Assembly: GCF_023913515.1 (NCBI RefSeq)
Contig: NZ_CP099393.1
Location: 1-64,000, forward strand
Length of the DNA stretch: 64,000 nt
Direction of reading: 5' to 3'
Origin: Natronococcus sp. CG52
GTDB lineage: Archaea > Halobacteriota > Halobacteria > Halobacteriales > Natrialbaceae
A model generated the notes under the pieces. The model had not been told where the DNA came from. It ran no database searches and saw only the letters and a list, made by a program, of their open reading frames with translations. Positions within the stretch are counted from its first letter, which is position 1; the number at the start of each line of letters is the position of its first letter. Shown here piece after piece: positions 1 through 10,351 of this stretch. The position numbers and the translations under genes were made by a program.

Positions 1-3000
1 CGTGCGACTGCGGCAACAGGCGATTCGCTCGAACTGCATTATTCGATGTGAATCAGATAGAGCACTGTGAGTCCTGTGATCGTGAACTCCTTCCACAACA
101 GGAGTGTTTCTGCGATGCACCGAACACGAAGACATCAGTACGAGGATTCACACACTACAAGCAGGTCGACGAACGCGGACAAATTCGAAGTCCGACCGAT
201 TTCCCGGGTGCAGTTCCGTGCTATGACCGTGGAAAATCGTATGGGAAGTCGAACAGATACGAATCGATGCTCCGTGGACCTGGGAACACTGCGGTAACGA
301 CGTCACAATATCATCTTCGATCGGTCGTAGACCGGGACAATCCCGAATCGTTCCGGCGTGCCAAACTCCTCTCGTTCTCTGATAGCCAATCAGATATGAA
401 GGAGTTGACTCGTGATTTCAACGAACCGGAGGAAGACCTCTTTTTCACGCAACTCGTTATCTCCGCGATAGACGATTCGTGGACGTCATTAGAAACGATT
501 CAGCAGGGTGTATGGGAAGCAGCACAGGCATACGAGGAAGAACTCAAAACCGAGATAGATACAAATAGTTTCGCATTCTTGAATGATCTGACTACGTACG
601 ATGAATCAACAAAAGAGTACATCTATAACGAAGCGGCTGCACGGATCCTTTCTGGCCGGTTCAATAATCGCTGGTCGACCCGTCTGCAACTTCCGACCGA
701 TGGAATCGTAAACGTCCGACTCGACGCGGAACTGGACTCGCTCTCCGATGAGAAACGAGCTTCGTCGCCTCGCTCCATACACAGGCGAAACGATACGTCT
801 CGTCACTCTCCGAAGAAATCGATGGAGTCGGACATCACATCGACGAACTGGTTGACGACGGGCTGTTGGTGAAAGAAAATACCGACAACGGGTATCTCGT
901 CCGCTTCAACCCAGAATCCGTCGAATGCGCACTCGTTTCGGAAGCGATACCGATCGATTACGATTCTGTCGAAGAACGGTTCTATACTGAATTCGACAAA
1001 GAAGTGTCTGAGATCGATGCCGATCTATCGACGTTTACTGCCGATTACAAGGATCGGGCAGATCTCCGGCATCCATATTTTACACTGACCGCCTTCCGGA
1101 TTGCATCGTCTGATCCCGTTATGCTGTTGGGCCAATCGTACTTCGGAAACACTGAACGGAAGGATCGGCGTCGAATTGAGTATCAATTCCGCGAGGGGCG
1201 ACATCCCCACTTTCTCTCGTCCGGTCCAGCGATGGAACTCGGCGTCGACATTGGTGATCTAGATTCGCTCCTCCTCTATGGAACGCCTCCAAATGCGAAC
1301 TCGTACCTACAGCGCGTCGGACGCGCCGGTCGGAAATCCGGTTCGTCGATGATCCACTCCGTCAGCCGTCGGAATCCGATCGACTACTACTATTTCGAAC
1401 GACCTGGCGAACTCATCAGCTCTGACGCACAGCCAGTCCCGTTGAACGAAACCAACGAGGAGGTATTGACGAGATCGCTCACGTGGGCCATTTTCGATTT
1501 TATCGCTGCAACGAAATGGATGCCGTGGCGACGTGAAGCGAGCGCTCTTCAAGATGCGTTCGTCTACGATACCGACGACGGTCCAACTGAACGGAGTGAG
1601 ACCCGACCAAACGAGATCGTTACGTTCAGTTCTCTCTTGGCGAAGTCGTGTATTCAGCTTCAACCGGAGCTGACGTCTCTCCACTCGAAGGAATTCGGGA
1701 TGTCATCAGTGAACACGAAACTGAAGCACGGTTGTGGATTCAGGATCTCCTTCGCTTCAGTTATTGCCAGCAATGTGGGCGCAAACACGATGCCGGATAC
1801 GAAGGGCCATGCGCGAACGATTCGTGCACTGGGACGACAGTCTCCGCACTCGAGGAACATAGTGACGTTGTCGAGACAGCACTCGCCAATATCGAGTCAC
1901 AATTTGTCGACGCCTATGTCCGGTTCGAAAACGACCTCTATGACGAACTGGACCGGATCGAAGACCGGATCAGTGATTTGCGTCGGTCTTCACGAAGCCG
2001 CCGAAATCGAAGGAGTGGCGCTTCGGAGGGGTCCGATGATCGTGAAGAACTCGAGCGCCTTCGGGAGCGACGGACACAACTAGACGAGTTTCTCCAGCGC
2101 CTCGAGGAACAGTCGTTCGGTGATTTCCTCTCGGCTTACAGCAACGGTGCGTTTAGTTTGCGAACGGTTTCGGATACGGTAACATACGAACTCATCGGAG
2201 ATGATTTCGAACATGTCACCCAGAACGCGCTCAATCGGGAAGTGCGTATGGCGTTGTCTGAGTTACATCCTGGTGCTGCGTATCTACATTCGGACAATCA
2301 GACGTACGTGGTGACAGAGGTCATCGAGGATTCGTACGAGACACCAAAGATTCGAGAGGACCTCCCGGATGAGGCGATTTGCCTGACTTGTGGGATGGTC
2401 GATGAAATCGAAGCGGGTACCTGTGATAGTTGTGGGAGAGAACTGAAACGGCTGACAACCATCGTGCCGAAGCGTGTCAGAGCATATAAATCGAACCTCC
2501 CACTCGAGACACTGTCGACTGGTGATCAATTGACACCAAGTCGTATCTATCGAAATCATACTGAGGAAATACAGAGTACATACGCTCCGGTCGATAGTGA
2601 GGTCGTGTCGTTCGAACCTGATGCAGACAGAGCGTTCGAGATCGTCGACGGCGATGGGACACGACTCGGAACCTTCGCTCACGGTGCAGTAGAGATTCGG
2701 TCAACGACGAAGCAATTCAAGGCTTCGTACAAAGGCGGTGGGTCAGATCCACTGCCAACTGTCTTCGAACTCTGCGGAAACAACGGTTGTAATGGGGTTA
2801 TCAGCCGTGACAGCGAGACAGCCTACTGCACCCGCCACCCTGAACACGACGTGAGCGACTCCAGAGCAGTTCGATTGGCTACCGAGTTCGGAACGCAAGG
2901 TGTTCGCGTCCAATTAAATCACAAAGAACTCGAGCATACAGTTGCACACGGACTCCGGATTGCCCTTCAGTATATCGGCGGTGTTGGCGTGAGGCAGGTT

Positions 3001-3324
3001 CCTGAAACCATCGAAGAGGACGGAACGTACGTCTACGACGGTGATAAAGGGGGCAGCGGGATCACCGTACTGCTGACCGAAGGTGCCGAGGACCCCGATG
3101 GGAAGTTCCAGCGCGCACTCGAACTTGTCGAAGAGGCGTTCGAATGTGATTGCGATGATGGATGTCCGTTCTGTGTGTTTCAGTACGGCTGTACCGAGCA
3201 CAACGATCCCCAGTCGTTCGATAAAGAGGCGTTCCAATCGCTATTGGATAATGGCCTCGAACTCGATTCAATTTCGACAACTGAACTCGGAGGGGAAACA
3301 ACTGCGAGAAAGATGGATGACTGA
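1..3324 (+). pseudogene. DpdJ-like DUF1998 superfamily 2 helicase, 5' end outside window, two frameshifts
   Basis: Helicase of the DUF1998 class; the N-terminal ATPase lobe lies left of the window, and coding runs in from base 3. Visible in order: a zinc knuckle (CDCG, then CESC) at 3-90, the motif SFSDSQSD near 375-400, the strand-switch motifs MELGVDIG near 1230 and YLQRVGRAGRKSG near 1305-1345, a second zinc knuckle CQQC near 1770, a third CLTC/CDSC near 2385-2445, and the DUF1998 end with YDGDKGGSG near 3040 and CDCDDGCPFC near 3150. The reading frame drops by one base near 761 (AGC TTC GTC) and again near 1626 (ACG TTC AG); each is repaired by adding one T. Its last codons overlap the PLD gene by 8 nt. 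Helicase+DUF1998 next to a PLD protein is known from DISARM (split drmA/drmB) and Dpd (dpdJ/dpdK); the dpdA gene downstream favours Dpd. The predicted role is DNA translocation for restriction. Confidence 0.75.
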
Positions 3325-5290
3325 ACGGTTACAATCATCGGCATCAGAATTGCGAATTCGCGACCCTGAGCACGTTTGGGGCGTTTCGCTGGAAAGTGTC
3401 TACCTCGCAGCAGCAGCCATCGCTGCAGACGAATCAATGGCTCGAGGTCTCAACTCTGGTTACCGGGCGAGCATTCTTGCCACCAATACGAAACGCGATC
3501 GAACAGTCCATACAACCGTTCACGAGGTGCTACTGTCGAAGCTGGGTTTGAGAACTCGAGGGGGAAGGCTGACGAACACTGGAGTAATTCTCGTCACTTC
3601 TGATGATCCGCTCCCGTTGCTCCAGCAACTCGTCGTTACCGAATTACCTCGAGTGCGGGCATTGTTGAGACGCCTTCCAGACGATGTCCAGGGGTTCTCA
3701 CGGAGAGAATTCGAATCGTTCCTCCAAGATGAATACGACGAGACTGTCACAGCACCACTCCTCGCCTCGTTCGGTTTCGGTGACCTGGGGACATACGGAT
3801 ACGAACCCTGCACAGAGGAAGTAGCCGATGAAATACTGTATGATCGGCCCGATCAACCGCTGCCGTCATATGCCTGGACCACCGAAGTGGTTCGGGCGAT
3901 GACAGGAGTGCGTGACGAGATGTTACTGAGCCAGATCGTTGCCACACTCGAGGACGAAGACCAGCGAGTCAACGTCCCACACACGAACCACGATGTGCTC
4001 TTGGCAGAACCGAACCGAGAGCCGTGTCTGGATCCGGAAAGCATCACAGCAGCGATTTCCGTGGCTGTCGACAGATTGAATCGTGAACAGACAGTCATAC
4101 AGCAACTACTGGTCACGAACGAAGACCACCTGCGAGAGAACGGTTCGGTGATAACGATAGAGGACGTCGTTGAGACGACTGAACTCTCACGAACTGCCGC
4201 ACAATTCGTTTGTGAGACTGTGAAGACGTGTCGATCACGGGGTGTTGATCAACTTCCAGCCGAATACAGTTCGACTCGCTTGGACACTACCGTTTACAAG
4301 TCGTACAAATTGTTTTCGTCTGTCCCTGAAATAAGCTGCCAGTTGACCGAGCGAAACGGCGTTCAACTGCTACGGTTTCACGAGTTACCAGTAGTAGAAG
4401 GAGCACGTGACCAATGGGAAAACATCGTCGCGTTTCTCATCGATCGATTGCAAGATATCGAGACGAGACGCGAACAGGCCGCCAATTTGACTGTGGGTGT
4501 CGAGCCGTCTGTCCGGGAGTCGCTCGCTGTCAACCAGTTTGAACAACTTGAGGAGGGCGTTATCGAGCCGACATACTTCGCGTACACGCTCCCGGATCCA
4601 GACGTTCTCGGTGAAGAACAGATGAATGCATTCGTCGGCGATTCGACGGGGCTTCGGAAAGAACGGGCGCAGTTGAACCGGTGGTCGAAGACGAAAGGGC
4701 CGGACTCTCGTCGGTTCACCGAACTTACGGACGAGTTGGTGAGCAAGGGCCTACACGAAGAACTGGATGAACGCATCCTGCGAATTATGACGCCGTACGA
4801 CGACGACACGTTTTCGGAGTACGCATCACAGTTTCGCCAACTCCTGAGCGAGGGATACGAGATTCGGTTGCTCACACGCCATACACGGAAAAAGTGGCAG
4901 TGGGAACGATTGCGAGACAATCTGATCGGTGAACTCGATACGAATCGTGAGAACGTAACAATCCGAACCTACTCTCGCTACAAGGAGTTTGAGCGCATCA
5001 CATCCGAAACAGATGCGAGAGAACTCGCCGAATTCGGAATCCATGCAAAACTACAGGCGATCGGCCACGCCGAGGAGGGGGCGACGCTTATTGGGTCAGC
5101 AAACTTCATGGAAAACAGCTACGACTGGAATCCCGAGTGTGGTATCTACACGGAAGCGACCAACTTTGGGGCCGCCGCTCGAGAGTTCTTCGACTTCGTC
5201 TGGCAACTGTCCCAAGCAGATGAAGTGGATCTCGATCGTCTTCAAAAAATCCCGAAACAGGACTTCTACCCCACATATTACTATAAATAA
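3317..5290 (+). CDS. DpdK-like phospholipase-D-fold nuclease
   Basis: About 657 residues. One complete HKD signature sits near the C-terminus: HAKLQAI at ~5040-5060, followed by GSANFMENS at ~5095-5120 (H-x-K, then G-S-x-N). No second HKD is obvious, so the active site would form by dimerisation, as in single-HKD nucleases. The N-terminal ~400 residues are helical and unrecognised. The ATG at 3317 is chosen because it overlaps the helicase stop (3322-3324), the tight spacing of a translationally coupled pair; an ATG at 3251 is possible but would embed 70 nt in the helicase. PLD proteins accompany DUF1998 helicases in DISARM (DrmC) and Dpd (DpdK), where they act on the restriction side. The gene is intact, unlike its neighbours. 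The function is inferred from fold and context. Confidence 0.78.
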   Translation: MTERLQSSASELRIRDPEHVWGVSLESVYLAAAAIAADESMARGLNSGYRASILATNTKRDRTVHTTVHEVLLSKLGLRTRGGRLTNTGVILVTSDDPLPLLQQLVVTELPRVRALLRRLPDDVQGFSRREFESFLQDEYDETVTAPLLASFGFGDLGTYGYEPCTEEVADEILYDRPDQPLPSYAWTTEVVRAMTGVRDEMLLSQIVATLEDEDQRVNVPHTNHDVLLAEPNREPCLDPESITAAISVAVDRLNREQTVIQQLLVTNEDHLRENGSVITIEDVVETTELSRTAAQFVCETVKTCRSRGVDQLPAEYSSTRLDTTVYKSYKLFSSVPEISCQLTERNGVQLLRFHELPVVEGARDQWENIVAFLIDRLQDIETRREQAANLTVGVEPSVRESLAVNQFEQLEEGVIEPTYFAYTLPDPDVLGEEQMNAFVGDSTGLRKERAQLNRWSKTKGPDSRRFTELTDELVSKGLHEELDERILRIMTPYDDDTFSEYASQFRQLLSEGYEIRLLTRHTRKKWQWERLRDNLIGELDTNRENVTIRTYSRYKEFERITSETDARELAEFGIHAKLQAIGHAEEGATLIGSANFMENSYDWNPECGIYTEATNFGAAAREFFDFVWQLSQADEVDLDRLQKIPKQDFYPTYYYK

Positions 5291-5402
5291 TATATTATAT
5301 ATGCCTAAATGAATGGAGGGGGTAGTCGCATATATGAACATAGGTGAAGTGGGGAGATTCATATAGAAGAACGCGCAAACCTTGAGACGGTGAACACTAT
5401 CT

Positions 5403-7603
5403 GTGAGGTTCTACGTTCCTGAATGGGATGACAACGTCGATGCTTACTATGACTTCGAGCACGACGAGCACTCGGAGCTCGGGACCGAGGAGCGCGAGCA
5501 ACACTATATCTGGGATATTTTCGACTACGAAACAACCCCAATAGACGGCGTGCTCATTTCACGCGAACAGGTCGAAGAGAGCGCCACGAAATTCGATCAA
5601 CTCACATCCTATGGAGTCTACGACGAACGATCAGATCTCAATATCCCTGACTGGCTCCCGACGATCAGTGACTGCGGCGCCTGGGGCTACAAATCGCTCC
5701 CGTTCCCTCCCTACGACAACGACGAGATGCTGGCGTTCTACGAAGACCTCGGCGTCACAGTTGGCGTGACGATCGACCACCTAGTGCTCGGGTCTGGACA
5801 CGAGACCCGTCTCTATCTCGACAAACGCGCGTTCGCTGACTCCCCTCTCACGCCGAGTGACCTCCCCGAAGCGTTGACTGACGAAGTCGACGTCATGGTC
5901 GACGACTGGCCCACAGAGTGGCCGGACTACGTCGATGACTACGACCCGACGATATACGATGTATCCACCGTCGAGCCGTTCGAACAGGAAGATTTCGAGG
6001 GCGATCCGGCAGCAGTGCTCGAGCGCCTTGACGACGACCCCCGGGCCGTCTACCGAGACGACGACACGGAGTTCCGATACCAACTGACGCTCAACAACGC
6101 CGCGGAGATGAAGGAGTTGTACGACGCTAACAACTACTCCTTCCGGCTGATGGTCGCGATTCAGGGCTGGGATCCGACGTCGTACACGCGAGCAGCGGAT
6201 CAGGTACTCGACCTGGGCTATCAGTACGTCGGTATCGGCGGCGTCGCCGGGAGCAACGCTGGCAGAATTCGGGATATCGTTACCGGCGTCGGGAACGCGG
6301 TCAAAGAACACGAACGAGCCCGGAAGACGCGAGTCGATACACACGTGTTCGGGTTCGCGAAAACCGATGCGTTCGATGCGATCGGTCAAACCGGGATGAC
6401 GAGTTTCGACAGCGCGAGTATGCTCCGGTCGGCTTGGACCGGCGGTGACAACTACCACCTCGATAGCGAACGCCGCTACGACGCGCTTCGCGTCCGATTC
6501 GGCTCGAACAGGGATCCACTCGAGGAACAGATCGAAACCGCCCTCCGTGGACAGGAGTTGCTCCATTCGCTGCGAGCATTCGACGAGGATGAATCGATGT
6601 CCCAAGCGATCAGAGAGTGGGCCGCTGAGGCGGAAGACGCCCTCGACGAGTTGGCGTCCTACCTGAGAACCATCGCCACGACGACGAGTACGACCAGCGT
6701 CTACTTCGGGATGTTGAGGACCACTTCCGTGACCACTACGATCACGGTCGCGAACTGCGGGCGAGTTTCAGTCGCTCACTCCGAAAGCAGGTAATCAAAC
6801 TTCTTCGAGAGGACGACCCCGAATCCCCTGTCGAGTTCGAACAGTATCAAACGTTGATCGGGACTGCTCGAGAGAAATTTGAGGAGTTCCCTAGGATGGC
6901 AGAGACAATCGAACAAGACGAAGAGGAGATAGATGATGTTGCTACGTTCAACCAGATCAAAGAACTCGTTGAGGATTATGCGGACTGGATCGGCGATGAG
7001 CGGTTGCTCAAGGAATACGAGAAACTCCTCAAAGAAGAGCCATGGACGGAATGCGACTGTGAAATCTGTCGAGAATACGGCATCGAAGTCGCTATCTTCC
7101 GAGGGAACAATCGCAACCGTCGTCGAGGATTTCACAATACGAAACGGTTCTACGATCAGTTCCAGGAAGATCTCCCGAAAACACTTGTCGTCACACCAGC
7201 TACTGATGCGATCGCAAAAAAGAGCTCGATAGAGGGATATTTCCTTACCGAACACACAGACTTCTGGTCGAGCGTCCATGACCTACCGGTTGCCGAGGTT
7301 GGCGTGATAAGCGAAACGGGCGTTCACGAGTGGTGGGCGGACGCACCAGCGTCAGTTTCGCTCGATTCGGATGCCATGGCAGTATCCGTCGGCGAGTTCT
7401 GTGCACGATACCAGAATGTCTTCCTATACGATCCCGAGGAGACGATTCATCGTGATGTCGTCCAGAACATCGAACAACACGGCTGTGCCGTCGAGTCATA
7501 CGAGCGATCACAGGACCTTCGGGCGGCCGTTCTCGATCGACTGGGATATGACAGCGAGTTCGTGCCGGAATTTATGGTTCAAAAGGGGCTGATGGAGTTC
7601 TAA
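5403..7603 (+). pseudogene. dpdA: DpdA, DNA-guanine transglycosylase (TGT superfamily), one frameshift
   Basis: A TGT-superfamily enzyme that in bacterial Dpd systems exchanges guanine in DNA for preQ0. The GTG start gives the family-like opening RFYVPEWDDNVD. The segment SDCGAWGYKSLPFPPYD corresponds to the DSGGFQ substrate-binding loop of TGT, TIDHLVLGSGHE and YQYVGIGGVAGSNAG to core barrel strands, and MTSFDSASMLRS to the loop bearing the nucleophilic Asp. The C-terminal CDCEICREYG with a downstream H matches the TGT zinc site (C-x-C-x2-C...H, ~7055-7130). Frame 3 reads to ~6660 and frame 2 from ~6662 to the stop; adding one C in TACCTGAG restores a single protein of ~733 residues through EDALDELAS and RHDDEYDQRLL. 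The next gene starts 3 nt after the stop, so they are one transcript. If the break is real, the modification branch is dead. Confidence 0.85.
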
Positions 7604-7605
7604 TC

Positions 7606-8307
7606 ATGGACATACTCATCATCGATCAGTGTTCGAACAAGAAATCGTACCCAGACGAGAGCGCCGTCTTCGACGCGGCAGACATCGACAAGGCGGGTCT
7701 CGATACCCTTCGCGATCGTGAGGAGGCTGTCAGTCTGCCGGCACGAAAGCTCTATGGGGGGCGCCAGCAGCGGTACATTAGTGAAGCAACAGACTCCCTC
7801 CGCGCCGATCGGCATACCGTCGACCGCTATTTCATCAGTGCCGGATTCGGACTCGTCGAAGAGCGCGAGGAACTTCCGCCGTACGACGTGACCTTCGCAA
7901 AGATGACTGATAGCGAAATCGAATCCCGTTCTGCGTCACTACAGATTTCGGAGCGCACGCAGGAAGTGATCTCCGCCACCTCTTACGACGTTGTCTTTCT
8001 GGCACTTGGGAGGGATTACTATCAGGCCCTGGATGTGCCCGAGATCTTGGCTGCATTGCCCGAGACCTCGATCGGCGTGACCTTCAACCAGGAGGAGGTC
8101 GCAGATCGATACGAGAACGTTGTTTCGGTTCCCGCTCGGACCGACCAAGCGAAGGAACAGGGCACGATCGTCGTTGCGCTGAAGGGGACCTACCTGAAAA
8201 ACTTTGCAACCCGTCTCGACCCTGGTGGTGAACTCGAAACACCTGACGAAGTGGAATCAGCCTGTCTCTCTAAGCCGACCTCACAGCAGGATCTGTCTGA
8301 TTTCTAG
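7606..8307 (+). CDS. YaaA/DUF6884-fold protein, candidate DpdC counterpart
   Basis: 233 residues, starting 3 nt after the dpdA stop, so almost certainly co-transcribed and coupled to it. The N-terminal LIIDQCSNKKS is the Cys/Lys strand-loop typical of DUF6884/YaaA-like proteins. FISAGFGLVEEREELPPYDV matches the (L/I)SAxYGLv...PYd signature shared by YaaA (DUF328) and DUF6884. In Salmonella, DpdC is a DUF328-type protein needed to turn DNA-bound preQ0 into the amido form; family resemblance plus position beside dpdA suggest the same job here. That is inference. YaaA-fold proteins also act as DNA glycosylase-like or peroxide-stress proteins, so a base-processing role is the safe statement. No frameshift, signal peptide or membrane segment. 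Confidence 0.65.
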   Translation: MDILIIDQCSNKKSYPDESAVFDAADIDKAGLDTLRDREEAVSLPARKLYGGRQQRYISEATDSLRADRHTVDRYFISAGFGLVEEREELPPYDVTFAKMTDSEIESRSASLQISERTQEVISATSYDVVFLALGRDYYQALDVPEILAALPETSIGVTFNQEEVADRYENVVSVPARTDQAKEQGTIVVALKGTYLKNFATRLDPGGELETPDEVESACLSKPTSQQDLSDF

Positions 8308-8417
8308 ATCCTAACTCAGGTACTTTGTCCGTTCTCTCTATCTGTTCTAGATTAGATTTAAATATTGTAGTCTTAATATGCAAATTACTTTATTTCGGCC
8401 AACTGAGCTAAAACCCG

Positions 8418-9452
8418 ATGCTGTATCGACAGCAAGTGCTCGATCTTCCACATGGAGAACTGCATACCCCAGTTCTCTTTCCCGTCCGAAACCTTGGGAA
8501 GCGGTCGAGTGACAACACACCAGCATACGTAGACATGATCCCGGATCTCCCAACGGCGATGATCAACGCCCGTGCGATCAGAAACCGGGATCCAATGTGG
8601 GAGCGGTTGACTGATGGGGTGACGCTCAGAGAGGAGATGGGTGTTCCGGAGAACACGATCGTCTATGCCGATAGTGGTGGGTACGATTTCAGTCAGACAG
8701 CACCAGATACAACACCTCGAGAAACTCTCGAGACCCAACGGTTGTTCGATGCCGATATTTTTGGCACAGTAGACATTCCACTATCCAGAGAGAATCGGGC
8801 GGCAAAGAATCAACGTCGAATCGATCGAAGTGTTGAACTTGCGTTAGAAGCGAGCGATCGTCATAATGGGGATGAACTTCTGCTCGCAAGTGTTCACGGG
8901 TATGATCCGGAGACGATTCAAAACAGTATTCGATATCTAGAAATCCGAGGTGATTTCGATGGATATGCGCTAGGGAGTCTCGTCCCAATACGAACAGATT
9001 ACAAAAAAGTCACAAAACTCGTTTTGGCAGCCCGAACTGCGACGGAGAAACACCTCCACGTCTATGGGCTTGGCGGACTGGTCTATCAGCCCCTTTTGCT
9101 CTATCTTGGAGTGGATAGTTTCGATTCGTCTGCCTTCATTCGAAGCGCAGGCAATCGAAACTACTTGCTCCCCGGATTCGGCGGTGAAGAGCTGTGGAAT
9201 ATCGATGAGCTTGAATACCTCCCTTGTCCCTGTCCCGTCTGTGGGTCCCGAACACTCAACGATATCCGAGAGGATCGTGATGCGCTGGTTAAGCACAACC
9301 TTTGGGCACTGGCCGCGGAATTACGCCGATTTCGGTACGTCTCGGCTGCTGGCAAGGATATCGAGGACTATCTTGATCTCCGGTTCCAGGGCAACGAAGT
9401 AACACAACGAGCATACAGAACGGCCAAGCAGCAAGTTCGGAGGTTATCATGA
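8418..9452 (+). CDS. Second TGT-superfamily transglycosylase (short DpdA/TgtA paralogue)
   Basis: 344 residues with complete TGT landmarks: the N-terminal HGELHTPVLFPVRNLG (TGT consensus HG-x-I-x-TPxFMPV), DSGGYDFSQ (the DSGGFQ loop with its catalytic/base-binding Asp), the barrel strand LHVYGLGGL, DSFDSSAFIRSAG with the nucleophile Asp, and a zinc site CPCPVCGS with H further on. It lacks the PUA and extra C-terminal domains of archaeosine TGT (ArcTGT, >500 aa), so it is not the housekeeping tRNA enzyme. It overlaps the next gene by 4 nt (ATGA) and starts a three-gene operon with a winged-helix protein and an ATPase. The preceding 110 nt are AT-rich and carry a TTTAAATATT stretch near 8355-8365, suggesting its own promoter. 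A DNA substrate is inferred from the neighbouring dpdA. Confidence 0.75.
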   Translation: MLYRQQVLDLPHGELHTPVLFPVRNLGKRSSDNTPAYVDMIPDLPTAMINARAIRNRDPMWERLTDGVTLREEMGVPENTIVYADSGGYDFSQTAPDTTPRETLETQRLFDADIFGTVDIPLSRENRAAKNQRRIDRSVELALEASDRHNGDELLLASVHGYDPETIQNSIRYLEIRGDFDGYALGSLVPIRTDYKKVTKLVLAARTATEKHLHVYGLGGLVYQPLLLYLGVDSFDSSAFIRSAGNRNYLLPGFGGEELWNIDELEYLPCPCPVCGSRTLNDIREDRDALVKHNLWALAAELRRFRYVSAAGKDIEDYLDLRFQGNEVTQRAYRTAKQQVRRLS

Positions 9453-10351
9453 CCACCGAACGCGCAACGGTTCGCCCCGTGACTCTTGGCCGACTCACGG
9501 AACTTACTCACCTCTGTGAGACGATCGGGAACACGACGGCCGAGATCGAAGACGCACTGGATATCACGAATCGACGCGCCCGAGAGACGGTTCTCGAAGC
9601 CACACGGATCGGACTACTCGAAGAACACAACGCGGAAGACAGCGAGGAGGAAGCAGTCTACCGGACGACCCCTGTTGGAGAGCGGTTTCTGGACGCAATC
9701 CGTGACGAAGATTGGTCGACAGCGGATGATATTCTGACTGTTCGAAGCCCGCATTACAGTGCCTTCTCTGAGGCACTGTCCGAAATCGGGCCAATCGGCC
9801 CCGATAAACTGCTCAAACACCTCGAGGACGCACACGAATTCTCGTCCTATTCGTTCAACCAGACCGGGATCGAGGTCATTGGAAGTTGGGGTGAACGACT
9901 CGGCGGAATCCAACGGAACGCCTTCACAGGCGATTACTACGTCGTCAATCGTGTATCCCTTCCGGAGAATTTCCAGTACGTTCTCCTCGAGATCTACGAC
10001 GAACTCGAGGAGACGGCTGGTGTCAACCTTCGCCAGCGCTATCTCTCGATCCCGCGGCTCCGAGAGCGAACTTGTGAACGACTTGGATGTACTCGAGAGA
10101 CGTTCGACCGAGGACTCTCGAAACTCTGTCAGGAGAACGTCGGCAAACTCGAGTTATCAGGTGCGCCGCTGGATACGGCGGCGAAAGACTCGGCGCTGGG
10201 TATCAAAGAAATTGAACTTGCAGACGGTGACTCACTCGTTTCGACCTCGCAGTCGACTCGCCAAGTAATGGCCGGCCTCGAACAGTTCGACAAACAGTAC
10301 TACTATCTCGCGGTGTACGACCGCGAGATTACGTTCACACCAGACCAATGA
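9449..10351 (+). CDS. Winged-helix protein of the transglycosylase operon, possible DpdG-like component
   Basis: 300 residues, overlapping the gene on each side by 4 nt (ATGA), so all three are translated as a coupled unit. Residues ~10-75 read as a winged helix: TAEIEDALDITNRRARETVL as helix-turn-helix, then YRTTPVGERFLDAIR as the wing and following helix. A second HTH-like segment sits around residues 185-235 (RLGCTRETFDRGLSKLCQEN). No enzyme motif is visible. In Dpd islands a ~300-residue protein of unknown function (DpdG) precedes an NTPase, and this gene has that position. The sequence match cannot be judged here, so the equivalence is only a hypothesis. It may be the DNA-binding subunit for the ATPase encoded next. 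Confidence 0.5.
   Translation: MTTERATVRPVTLGRLTELTHLCETIGNTTAEIEDALDITNRRARETVLEATRIGLLEEHNAEDSEEEAVYRTTPVGERFLDAIRDEDWSTADDILTVRSPHYSAFSEALSEIGPIGPDKLLKHLEDAHEFSSYSFNQTGIEVIGSWGERLGGIQRNAFTGDYYVVNRVSLPENFQYVLLEIYDELEETAGVNLRQRYLSIPRLRERTCERLGCTRETFDRGLSKLCQENVGKLELSGAPLDTAAKDSALGIKEIELADGDSLVSTSQSTRQVMAGLEQFDKQYYYLAVYDREITFTPDQ

Noticed and set aside
1-5290. DISARM system (drmA/drmB/drmC)
   Set aside because: Helicase plus DUF1998 plus PLD fits DISARM superficially, but here helicase and DUF1998 are one chain, no DNA methylase is visible, and dpdA follows. Sequence left of base 1 could still change this.
5781-6605. 274-codon minus-strand frame inside dpdA
   Set aside because: GC-driven antisense frame; the plus strand carries TGT motifs.
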